The notes under the pieces: generated by a model | What the model saw: only the letters and a program-made list of their open reading frames with translations | Database searches by the model: none | What the model was told of the DNA's origin: nothing | Shown here: piece after piece, positions 1 through 5,382 of the stretch | Layout: each line of letters begins with the position of its first letter | Numbering within the stretch: the stretch's first letter is position 1 | Made by a program: the position numbers and the translations under genes | Assembly: GCA_017467225.1 (NCBI GenBank) | Contig: JAFTSR010000146.1 | Coordinates: 1 to 7,725 of the forward strand | Length of the DNA: 7,725 nt | Source of the DNA: Clostridia bacterium | GTDB lineage: Bacteria; Bacillota_A; Clostridia; Oscillospirales; CAG-272 | Direction: 5' to 3'

Positions 1-26
1 GGGCACTTTTTTTCAAAAAAGTGCCC
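1..26 (-). repeat. Palindromic intergenic repeat, element A (cut by window edge)
   Basis: A perfect 12-base inverted repeat (arms 1-12 and 15-26, two-base centre) has outer arm GGGCAC/GTGCCC around a T6/A6 core. In the minus direction it begins 7 bases after the stop of the spoVM-like gene and is preceded by GCGAGGGGG, the same flank as element B. The tail seen in the other copies would fall outside the window. It probably acts as a transcript-end hairpin for the gene before it; that role is inferred. Confidence 0.7.
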
Positions 27-33
27 CCTCGCA

Positions 34-120
34 TCATTTCTTCCTATTCCTCCGTATCCCAAACGCGCGGCGCAATAGCGGTGCGATCCACGCAGGCGAA
101 CGAACCAAAACGATCTTCAT
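34..120 (-). CDS. spoVM: Stage V sporulation protein M (SpoVM)-like micro-protein
   Basis: Encodes 28 residues beginning MKIVLVRSP. In Bacillus subtilis, SpoVM is a 26-residue amphipathic helix made in the mother cell. It recognises the convex forespore membrane and anchors the SpoIVA coat basement layer. Aligned without gaps to the B. subtilis protein, this peptide keeps M1, K2, Pro9, Arg17 and Gly21, has a hydrophobic face between them, and ends in a basic tail. The ATG follows a good ribosome site, AAGGTGG at 130-136 with 9 bases between. The frame stays open far upstream (to 357) but there only runs through repeat and terminator sequence, so the short form is preferred. A terminator at 234-264 isolates it from the upstream gene, implying its own promoter. 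The best sigma-E-like -10 is CATATACT (minus strand, 165-172), but its -35 is poor. Identity is by my own alignment to the remembered B. subtilis sequence. Confidence 0.8.
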   Translation of the reverse strand: MKIVLVRSPAWIAPLLRRAFGIRRNRKK

Positions 121-233
121 AATTAAGTACCACCTTTCGTCAAGCACTGCTTTTTCGTCATGACAGTATATGAAGACAGCCGCACGGATGACACGAGCAC
201 ATGCGCAACGTTTTCCAAAAGATTTGAATATAT

Positions 234-264
234 AAAAAAGGATCGCGCTGCAACGACACGATCC
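234..264 (-). terminator. Intrinsic terminator between the deacetylase-like gene and spoVM
   Basis: Read on the minus strand, GGATCG (259-264) pairs with CGATCC (240-245), a few weaker inner pairs follow, and a T6 run comes directly after at 234-239. It lies beyond the stop at 350 and repeat B, so it would stop read-through from the deacetylase-like gene before spoVM. On the plus strand the hairpin is followed by a looser T-rich stretch, so weak two-way activity is possible. Confidence 0.7.
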
Positions 265-275
265 TATCATTTTTT

Positions 276-335
276 CAAATGTTTTTTGAAGGGGAGCGCG
301 AGGGGGAACTTTTGTGAACAAAAGTTCCCCCTCGC
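276..335 (-). repeat. Palindromic intergenic repeat, element B with tail
   Basis: A perfect 18-base inverted repeat (298-315 with 318-335) has outer arm GCGAGGGGGAAC and inner core CTTTTGT/ACAAAAG. In minus orientation the hairpin starts 14 bases after the stop at 350. The tail CTTCAAAAAACATTTG occupies 276-291 and corresponds to the tails of elements C and E. There is no T-run directly after the stem. The T-run is inside the stem, so this is not a standard intrinsic terminator even though it sits at a transcript end. Confidence 0.8.
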
Positions 336-349
336 ATTTTTTCTTTTCC

Positions 350-1933
350 TTACCCAATCACATGCTCTCCGGCGGGGACGGCAACCAGGTAGGCGGTCGT
401 GCCCTCAATGGATTTGCAAATGATGCTGACAGGCTGACCGTCCAGCGTTACCTGCGCGACTGCTGCCGGCAAACGAACGAGCAGCGGCGTGTCGGTCTTG
501 ACCGTAATGGTCGCGCCGTCCTGCGCCACAGTCGCCTCGCTACGCGCCTTCCAGAACTGCGCAATGGTGTTGGTGGTCATGGGCAGCGCCACGTAGCCGC
601 ATGCATCGATGTGCTCCTTCATCACGCCCAGCGCGCGCTGCGCCGCGAGGTAATGATCGCTGCTCTCGTTGAGATAGTGCGGATGGAAGAACAGCTGTGT
701 GATGCGTGCGTTGGCAGCGGCAGCGTCTAGATAGCGTCTGATCTTGGTCGTGTCGCTGTCCTCTTGAGGCAGTCTTGCCTCGTAGTAGGTCATAGGAATA
801 GACATGGTGGTCAGCGGCGCGTTGCCGTGCGCGGCATCATCGCAGGTGTAGCGCGGGAACGAGGTTCCGTAACCGAACTCCTGCAGATCAAAGGCGTTGA
901 TGTCGTTGGGGTCAAACGTGCCGAGATAGCCGTTGTCCGCTATGATGCCGCAGCCCTGCAGCCAGCGCAGAAATTCCGGCAGAGGACCGTGCTGCACCAG
1001 GCAGTGGTCAACGTTGGTGATGGGATGCATGCCGAACGCGGTGCAAAACTCACCAAACTGCTTTTTGACCGTCTCCTCGCTGTAGGGCTGGACGGTCAGA
1101 TCCAGATGCAAGCCAAGCTCGCAGCCGTTGTCCTGCAGCGTGCGCAGCACCTCGGTATCAAAGCAGAAGTGACCGTTGCCGTCGGGCATGGCGTTGATGT
1201 GGTAGGGCAGGCCCAGCTGCTTCATGCGCGCCGCCGCGTTCGCGTTGATGGTGGCGCTGCAGCAGTCGTCGTCACCCGAGAAATGCAGGACGATATCCGG
1301 TGCCGCACCGTCCTCCATGGGAGGCAGGCGGTAGAGCGAGGCAATGCCGAGCGAACGCAAAATGCCCTCAAGCTCGATCAGCAGCAGATCGTTGAACGGC
1401 TGCGTGCCATACTGACCGTTCGGCAGCGGACGCCAGTCGGGCGTTCGACCGACCGGGAAATACGGGTCGTTCTGCATTTCCATGTAGCCGTCGCCGCTGT
1501 ACCACAGCGTGGCAGGCAGGTCAAACAGGTACTGATAATTCTTGCCGCAGCGAATAAGCGCCGGGCAGGTCTTGCCCTCAACCTCGGCAGAAGCGAGCAC
1601 CTGGGCATCTGTGGCATCCATCGGCGCAATGGGAACAAACAGCGGCACGGCATAGCCGCTTTTCGCGGTATAGTAGCCATAGATATGGCGCTTGCGTGCC
1701 GGGACGGTCGGCCGGGTGCCCAGAAGAATAACCGTCGCATCGGTTGCGGGAAGCTCCGCCGCGCCCACCAGAACGACATCGTTCGATGTGAGCGTGGACA
1801 GCGCGTCGGGCGCGATCTCTCGACCCGTCATGCCCATAAACGAAAGCATCGCCGGAATGTACGCCGGTGTGTAGTCCTCGCCGGCAGCGTTGCGCGCCGC
1901 ACGCAGCGAAGGATCGTTAACATAATATAACAT
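350..1933 (-). CDS. Two-part protein with polysaccharide-deacetylase-like core (function unknown)
   Basis: A protein of 527 residues beginning MLYYVNDPSL. The start is set by AAGGAG at 1940-1945, six bases from the ATG; a TTG further out at 1972 lacks a ribosome site. I see no signal peptide or membrane segment, so it is probably cytoplasmic. Residues 1 to about 205 match nothing I recognise. Residues about 213-460 resemble a NodB/glycoside hydrolase-deacetylase barrel: LHFSGDDDCCS (217-226) ends a strand where the family has its Asp-Asp motif, ELGLHLDL (272-279) resembles the metal-histidine strand, and FFHPHY (415-420) resembles the late histidine motif. Residues about 463-527 are beta-rich with a DGQPV turn, like small accessory domains of sugar-active proteins. 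A hydrolase or deacetylase acting on a sugar derivative is inferred. Residue-for-residue catalytic equivalence is not established. Confidence 0.6.
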   Translation of the reverse strand: MLYYVNDPSLRAARNAAGEDYTPAYIPAMLSFMGMTGREIAPDALSTLTSNDVVLVGAAELPATDATVILLGTRPTVPARKRHIYGYYTAKSGYAVPLFVPIAPMDATDAQVLASAEVEGKTCPALIRCGKNYQYLFDLPATLWYSGDGYMEMQNDPYFPVGRTPDWRPLPNGQYGTQPFNDLLLIELEGILRSLGIASLYRLPPMEDGAAPDIVLHFSGDDDCCSATINANAAARMKQLGLPYHINAMPDGNGHFCFDTEVLRTLQDNGCELGLHLDLTVQPYSEETVKKQFGEFCTAFGMHPITNVDHCLVQHGPLPEFLRWLQGCGIIADNGYLGTFDPNDINAFDLQEFGYGTSFPRYTCDDAAHGNAPLTTMSIPMTYYEARLPQEDSDTTKIRRYLDAAAANARITQLFFHPHYLNESSDHYLAAQRALGVMKEHIDACGYVALPMTTNTIAQFWKARSEATVAQDGATITVKTDTPLLVRLPAAVAQVTLDGQPVSIICKSIEGTTAYLVAVPAGEHVIG

Positions 1934-1957
1934 AGAGAACTCCTTGTGTTTGAAATT

Positions 1958-2026
1958 GGGGCGCTGCCCCAAACCCCGTCAAAGAAACTTTTTGAAAAAA
2001 GTTTCTTTGAAATCTTCAAAAACTTT
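1958..2026 (+). repeat. Palindromic intergenic repeat, element C with tail and leading GC hairpin
   Basis: A perfect 15-base inverted repeat (1979-1993 with 1996-2010) has outer arm TCAAAGAAA and core CTTTTT/AAAAAG. A small GC hairpin, GGGGCGCTGCCCC (1958-1970), precedes it and the tail TCTTCAAAAACTTT (2013-2026) follows; the same 14-base tail is in element E. This is the one copy that does not follow a stop codon in its own orientation. It lies in the presumed 5' leader of the deacetylase-like gene, in reverse. The tail's TTCAAAAA could pair with TTTTTGAA in the hairpin's left arm, giving an alternative fold. Confidence 0.75.
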
Positions 2027-2029
2027 AAT

Positions 2030-2059
2030 AAAATATGCCTATAAATCAATTTGGGTAAA
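2030..2059 (-). promoter_or_regulatory. Weak candidate promoter for the deacetylase-like gene
   Basis: On the minus strand TTTACC (2054-2059) and TATTTT (2030-2035) are 18 bases apart, a mediocre sigma-70 fit. It is the only AT-rich non-repeat stretch in the 188-base gap upstream of that gene. An AAATCAAT motif (plus strand 2043-2050), also present twice between the divergent genes at 4200-4333, lies in the spacer. Read-through from the transporter operon past element D is an alternative source of transcript. Confidence 0.3.
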
Positions 2060-2106
2060 GTTTTTTGGGTTTCCAAAGGGCCTTTTTTTCAAAAAAGGCC
2101 CTTTGG
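2053..2106 (-). repeat. Palindromic intergenic repeat, element D with tail
   Basis: A perfect 16-base inverted repeat (2073-2088 with 2091-2106) has outer arm CCAAAGGGCC and a T6/A6 core. In minus orientation it begins 15 bases after the transporter stop and is followed by the tail CCCAAAAAACTTTACCC (2053-2069). It points towards element C, so the tails of the two copies face each other across about 26 bases. Its position suggests a transcript-end function for the transporter operon. Confidence 0.75.
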
Positions 2107-2121
2107 TCGCCGAAGGCACTC

Positions 2122-3024
2122 TCACGCAATGCCGCTGTGCTGGCAAAGAATAGCGATCACGCAGAAGATCATGGAGATCACGCTTTTCTTGGTCAGCTTA
2201 TCGCCCTGGAAGGCAAAGCCGACAGCCAGAGAAAGCGCGATGGAGGCGCAGGTCACGGTGGTGAACAGCGCAGCGGGATTCATGCGTCCCTCGGCCAAAA
2301 CGCGCTCGGTGTAAAAGCAAACGCCGTTGCAAAGGCCGAGCAGCAGCATGGGAAGCAGCGCCGCCTTGAAGGAGGCTTTGCCAATGGGAAAGCCCTTTCC
2401 GCCGTGGGATTTGTGCGTGATCAGACCAATGATCAGGCAGAACACCGCGCCGCTGCCGTAGGTTACGGCAAAGAAAAACATGGGAGGCGAGCCGTGGTTG
2501 CCGTTGATGGTAATACAGAAATTGACCAATCCGTTGGCAATGCTTGCCAAAAGCGGCAAAAGGATAGCCGCCTTGGAGGGCTTTTCCCCACCTGCCGACG
2601 CACCGGGCGTCATGTTGAGCAGCACGATCACCGTGATCGAAAGCAGCATACCTGCCAGCTGCAGGGGCGCGGCAGGAATGTGCAAAAAGAGTGCGGAGAG
2701 AATAACGGGAATGATAAAATTGAGGTTCATAATGATCAAGGAGATGGAAAGCGAAACCTTCTTCATCGACTCGATCAGAATGGAGGAGGCCGTAGCAATA
2801 CCGGCACCCGCCAAAAGCGCGATCGGAATGGCAGATGCGTCGGGGATCTCCTGCGTTGCCGCAGAAAGTGCGCCAAAGAACACCGCCAGCATCAAAAACC
2901 AGACCGCCGGCATGGTCAGAGACGCCGACACGCCCTCGCTGGCTGCCGACAGCTTTTTATAGAGATTGCCGGAAAAGCCGGAGGCAAGGATGCACAGCGC
3001 AAGAATACATATGGTAAGTGGCAT
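2122..3024 (-). CDS. DMT/EamA-superfamily membrane transporter
   Basis: A protein of 300 residues with about ten hydrophobic segments, roughly at 3-20, 38-56, 66-84, 91-113, 119-137, 152-172, 181-202, 221-238, 250-272 and 280-295. These form two five-helix halves joined by a charged Gly/Lys loop near 141-151. That length and layout are typical of the drug/metabolite transporter superfamily, whose members move sugars, amino acids, nucleosides or other small metabolites across the inner membrane. The ATG has a modest ribosome site, GAGGG at 3031-3035, and begins 14 bases after the stop of the Gfo/Idh/MocA-like gene, so the two are almost certainly co-transcribed. The substrate is not readable. 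Uptake of the compound handled by the neighbouring sugar-active proteins is an inference from context. Confidence 0.8.
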   Translation of the reverse strand: MPLTICILALCILASGFSGNLYKKLSAASEGVSASLTMPAVWFLMLAVFFGALSAATQEIPDASAIPIALLAGAGIATASSILIESMKKVSLSISLIIMNLNFIIPVILSALFLHIPAAPLQLAGMLLSITVIVLLNMTPGASAGGEKPSKAAILLPLLASIANGLVNFCITINGNHGSPPMFFFAVTYGSGAVFCLIIGLITHKSHGGKGFPIGKASFKAALLPMLLLGLCNGVCFYTERVLAEGRMNPAALFTTVTCASIALSLAVGFAFQGDKLTKKSVISMIFCVIAILCQHSGIA

Positions 3025-3038
3025 GCCGTTCCCTCACG

Positions 3039-4199
3039 TTATGCGCGGAAATCGGGAACGTCCAGGCGAACGCCGCCCATTTCTGCCGACTTGGCGGCCA
3101 GAATGGCAGGAGCTGCCGACTCAACAGCGCGATAAACGTCCATGGGAGGTGTCTTGTCGTTCAGAATAGCGTCTACAAAATAGTGGATGGGATACATGTC
3201 CGCGCCGCCGTGAGAAGCGTTACGGAACAGCTCATCCGCCTCGGGGTCGGCGCAATCCCACTCCTCATGGTTGACCCAGCCCTGTCCGGGAATAAACTCT
3301 CTGGGCAGATCCAACTCGGAACGCGCCCACTCGACGCTCTTCTCGGTGCCCTTGATCTGATACCAGTGTGCACCCGTGCCTCGCTTGAAGCCATACGGCG
3401 CGTTAAATCCTGCACGCAGGCTGAAAATGGTGCCGTTGGAGTTGTGCATCAGCGCGCACTCCAGATCGCGGACGTCAAAGCCCTTGGTGTGAGAGTCACC
3501 CTTGGCAGTGCCAAGGCAGCTGACCGACTCGATGCGACCGCCCGTGACGGACAGAAGCGGCGACAGCTCGTGCGGCAGATAGAAAATGGGATTACCAAAG
3601 GTATAATAGCGCCAGGTGCGCTCGTAATCGGGATCCTGATCGTAAGAGGGATCGTCTGTCCAGACGTGGTGACCGGTCTTCTTGTTGCGGAAGTAGTCCC
3701 ACTTGGGCTCATAGTGCAGATATTCACCCTCGGCGTAGTAAATCTTACCGAACTCACCTCTCTGGGCCATCTCTCTCCACTTGGCAATAAACGACCAGTA
3801 GCGTGTCTGCTCGGCCAGCTGATACTTACAGCCGGTCTTGCGAACGGCGTTGACCAGTGCATAGCACTGATCGATGGTGTAGGCTGCAGGAACCTCGGTC
3901 ATGACGTGGATGCCGCGCTCCATTTCGCGAACGGCGTAGTCCACCTGGATGTCGGGATCGACGGCAACCAGCACAGCGTCGTAGCAAGCGCCCTTGGCAA
4001 GCTCCTCGTAGGACTTGAAGGTCTTGGGGCTGTAGCCGACGGCGTTCTGAATATACGCTGCCGCATTCTCTGCCAGATCATCGGCGATATCACAAACAGC
4101 AACTACCTCAACGTTCGGATGCGCAGCGTATACACCTGCCAGACCCGTACCGCGCGGGCCGTTACCGAGCACTGCTAAACGTACTTTTTTGTTTTCCAT
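3039..4199 (-). CDS. Gfo/Idh/MocA-family protein with GH109-like features
   Basis: A protein of 386 residues. The N-terminal Rossmann fold has the dinucleotide loop GNGPRGTG (12-19) and an acidic residue after the second strand (VCDIAD, Asp37), favouring NAD(H). Where classic family members have the Glu-Lys-Pro motif with a catalytic lysine, this one reads TEVPAA (101-106), so the lysine is Val103. EVPAA, the downstream YLPHELSP with His210 (208-214 region), HGGADMY (330-336), PMDVY (352-356) and the ending VPDF recall family GH109, glycosidases that use bound NAD in an oxidation-elimination-addition cycle. It may therefore be an NAD-dependent glycosidase or lyase instead of a simple dehydrogenase. 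That reading comes from remembered motifs, not a search. The start ATG is 12 bases from GGAGG (4212-4216). This is the first gene of the operon with the DMT transporter and is divergent from the AraC regulator. Confidence 0.85.
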   Translation of the reverse strand: MENKKVRLAVLGNGPRGTGLAGVYAAHPNVEVVAVCDIADDLAENAAAYIQNAVGYSPKTFKSYEELAKGACYDAVLVAVDPDIQVDYAVREMERGIHVMTEVPAAYTIDQCYALVNAVRKTGCKYQLAEQTRYWSFIAKWREMAQRGEFGKIYYAEGEYLHYEPKWDYFRNKKTGHHVWTDDPSYDQDPDYERTWRYYTFGNPIFYLPHELSPLLSVTGGRIESVSCLGTAKGDSHTKGFDVRDLECALMHNSNGTIFSLRAGFNAPYGFKRGTGAHWYQIKGTEKSVEWARSELDLPREFIPGQGWVNHEEWDCADPEADELFRNASHGGADMYPIHYFVDAILNDKTPPMDVYRAVESAAPAILAAKSAEMGGVRLDVPDFRA

Positions 4200-4221
4200 T
4201 GTAAAATCATACCTCCGTATA

Positions 4222-4250
4222 TTGATTTTTCTCAAAGAGTATGATATAAT
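4222..4250 (+). promoter_or_regulatory. Promoter of the AraC-family regulator gene
   Basis: TTGATT (4222-4227), a 17-base spacer and TATAAT (4245-4250) preceded by TG at 4242-4243 make an extended -10 promoter of near-consensus quality. The predicted start is near 4257, leaving a leader of about 77 bases before the regulator ATG. Confidence 0.75.
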
Positions 4251-4277
4251 AATAAATCATAAACGCCTAAAAATCAA
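4249..4277 (-). promoter_or_regulatory. Promoter of the Gfo/Idh/MocA-transporter operon
   Basis: On the minus strand TTGATT (4272-4277) is followed after 17 bases by TATTAT (4249-4254), a one-mismatch -10. The predicted start is near 4242, giving a leader of about 43 bases. Its -10 overlaps the -10 of the opposite promoter by two bases. Confidence 0.6.
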
Positions 4278-4306
4278 TAGGGATTTCGGCGTTAAATTTA
4301 TGATTT
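4254..4306 (+). promoter_or_regulatory. Stem-loop in the 5' leader of the AraC-family gene
   Basis: Nested complementary arms occur here: AAATCATAAA (4254-4263) with TTTATGATTT (4297-4306), AACGCC (4262-4267) with GGCGTT (4288-4293), and AAATC (4271-4275) with GATTT (4282-4286). The outer and middle arms share two bases, so a bulge is needed on the 3' side. The hairpin begins almost at the predicted transcript start and ends 14 bases before the ribosome site. It could affect mRNA stability or translation, or simply be a DNA operator. Confidence 0.5.
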
Positions 4307-4333
4307 TGGTCGCTTTTGAGGGGAGGCATACGA

Positions 4334-5152
4334 ATGGAGCAGGAATTGCGGCACTTGCGTTCGGTTTTGGACGTAGAGAGCCTTTACACCGCCTTTGTCG
4401 GACATTACGACGGCACCTTCAATTTTCCCGGGGAGAGCCATGAGGTATGGGAAATCGGCGTGGTGCTCTCGGGCTGTGTTGGTATTACGTCGGGCGCGGA
4501 GGTTTATGAATGCCGTGCCGGTGAGATGCTGGTGCATCCGCCGGGCGTTTTCCACACGGCCTGGGCCAAGGATGCGCAGAACGTGGACATTCTGACCGTC
4601 ACCTTTACAGCACGCGGCGGCGCGCGGTACATCCCTGCCGGAAAATTTGTGCTGACGGAACATGAAATGACGCTGGCGCGGCTGCTCGCAGAGCTGATTT
4701 CCACACATCTGAGCGATGAGCGATCGGTCAACGTGCCGCTGCGCCCTTCGCAAGAGCAGATGCTCAAAAATTATTTGGAAATTTTGTGTTTATCGCTGCA
4801 TCTGCGGCGCGCCGAGACGGCCAGCCCCGACAAGGCCGAGCATGCGGCGCTGTTTGCAGAGGTGGTCGGTTACATGCAAGCAAACGTGGACAGCGCGCTG
4901 TCCGTGGAAACCATCTGCACGTCCTGCGGCGTTGGTCGCACGGCACTCAAGCAACTGTTTCACCGCTATGCGGGATGCGGTGCTATGCAATACTACAACC
5001 ACCTGCGTCTGCGTCGCATCATCGAGCGCATGAGTGAGGGCGAGACACTTGGCGATATCGCCATCGGTATGAATTTCTCCTCGCAAAGCTATCTCACCGA
5101 TTTTTTCCGCCGCCACACAGGTGTAGCGCCGAGCGCGTATTTTAAGGGGTAG
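4334..5152 (+). CDS. AraC-family transcriptional regulator
   Basis: A protein of 272 residues. The start ATG is seven bases after GGGGAGG (4320-4326); an in-frame TTG at 4316 lies before that site and is rejected. Residues about 30-95 form a cupin-like effector domain, with RAGEMLVHPPGVFH (61-74) a typical strand-turn of sugar-responsive AraC proteins. Residues about 172-272 are the double helix-turn-helix: first helix pair near 190-211, second near 238-262 with DIAIGMNFSSQSYLTDFFRR, and the ending TGVAPSAYF, all standard for the family. It is transcribed away from the Gfo/Idh/MocA-transporter operon and shares a control region with it, so that operon is its most likely target. The effector is probably a sugar-related metabolite, but this is inferred from the neighbours. 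Confidence 0.93.
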   Translation: MEQELRHLRSVLDVESLYTAFVGHYDGTFNFPGESHEVWEIGVVLSGCVGITSGAEVYECRAGEMLVHPPGVFHTAWAKDAQNVDILTVTFTARGGARYIPAGKFVLTEHEMTLARLLAELISTHLSDERSVNVPLRPSQEQMLKNYLEILCLSLHLRRAETASPDKAEHAALFAEVVGYMQANVDSALSVETICTSCGVGRTALKQLFHRYAGCGAMQYYNHLRLRRIIERMSEGETLGDIAIGMNFSSQSYLTDFFRRHTGVAPSAYFKG

Positions 5153-5164
5153 GAGAGATATGAG

Positions 5165-5223
5165 GCGGGGGAGAAACTTTTTGGAAAAAAGTTTCTCCCC
5201 CGCACCCCCTCTTCAAAAACTTT
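5165..5223 (+). repeat. Palindromic intergenic repeat, element E with tail
   Basis: A perfect 18-base inverted repeat (5165-5182 with 5186-5203) has outer arm GCGGGGGAGAAA and core CTTTTT/AAAAAG. The tail TCTTCAAAAACTTT at 5210-5223 is identical to that of element C. The hairpin begins 12 bases after the AraC stop in the sense direction. No other terminator follows the AraC gene on the plus strand until the hairpin at 5384-5412, so this element is the likely transcript end. Confidence 0.8.
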
Positions 5224-5374
5224 TGGAGGATTTTTTGGTTGGATTTTTGAGAACATCCTTCTTGCCGTACATAGGCATAACACGGAGCAACGGGGTGTGC
5301 CAAAGAAATAGGCAACAAACAACTACGGTTAGAATGCTTTGTTCGCACTCCTTCCACCAAAAATCTTCCCTCCA
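5224..5374. repeat. Non-coding stretch bounded by an imperfect inverted repeat
   Basis: TGGAGGATTTTTTGGTTGG (5224-5242) is an imperfect complement of 5354-5374 (CCACCAAAAATC...CCCTCCA), with a four-base insertion and one slipped base. The roughly 110 bases between hold no convincing gene, tRNA or promoter. It may be a longer arm of repeat E or a decayed small element. Evidence is weak. Confidence 0.3.
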
Positions 5375-5382
5375 CATCCTGC

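Larger units (their letters stand above)
4203..4307. promoter_or_regulatory. Cluster of AAATCA(A/T) motifs, candidate AraC-regulator operators
   Basis: Five copies fall in about 105 bases: AAAATCAT at 4203-4210 (+), ATTGATTTTT at 4221-4230 (its complement, so - strand), AAATCAT at 4254-4260 (+), AAAAATCAAT at 4269-4278 (+) and ATGATTTT at 4300-4307 (- strand). The second and fourth are perfect 10-base inverted copies and contain the two -35 elements. Two copies flank the overlapping -10s. AraC-type proteins commonly bind pairs of short sites next to promoters of divergent targets, so these are natural candidates. AT-richness raises the chance background. Confidence 0.45.

Noticed and set aside
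121..357. Upstream extension of the spoVM frame to a 107-residue protein
   Set aside because: It runs through repeat B and a terminator, has no ribosome site, and its sequence is low-complexity basic/cysteine-rich. Only the last 28 residues have a proper start.
764..1930. Long plus-strand open frame opposite the deacetylase-like gene
   Set aside because: Arg/Gln/Val-rich translation typical of the antisense of a GC-rich gene, with no ribosome site or family features.
1934..1972. Longer start (TTG at 1972) for the deacetylase-like gene
   Set aside because: The extra residues derive from repeat-flanking DNA, and the ATG at 1933 has an ideal ribosome site.
1979..2106. Elements C and D as terminal inverted repeats of one small transposable element
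   Set aside because: Each is itself a full palindrome, the arms of C and D differ, and I see no target-site duplication outside them.
2065..3135. Plus-strand open frame of 356 codons opposite the transporter
   Set aside because: It begins inside repeat D, and its composition (Lys, Gln, His, Arg-rich) is antisense-like. The minus frame has clear membrane helices.
3018..4178. Plus-strand open frame of 386 codons opposite the Gfo/Idh/MocA gene
   Set aside because: It is the mirror of a convincing Rossmann-fold gene; no start signal or motifs.
1..5223. CRISPR array from the repeated hairpins
   Set aside because: Copies are irregularly spaced, differ in sequence and orientation, and have no uniform spacers or cas genes.
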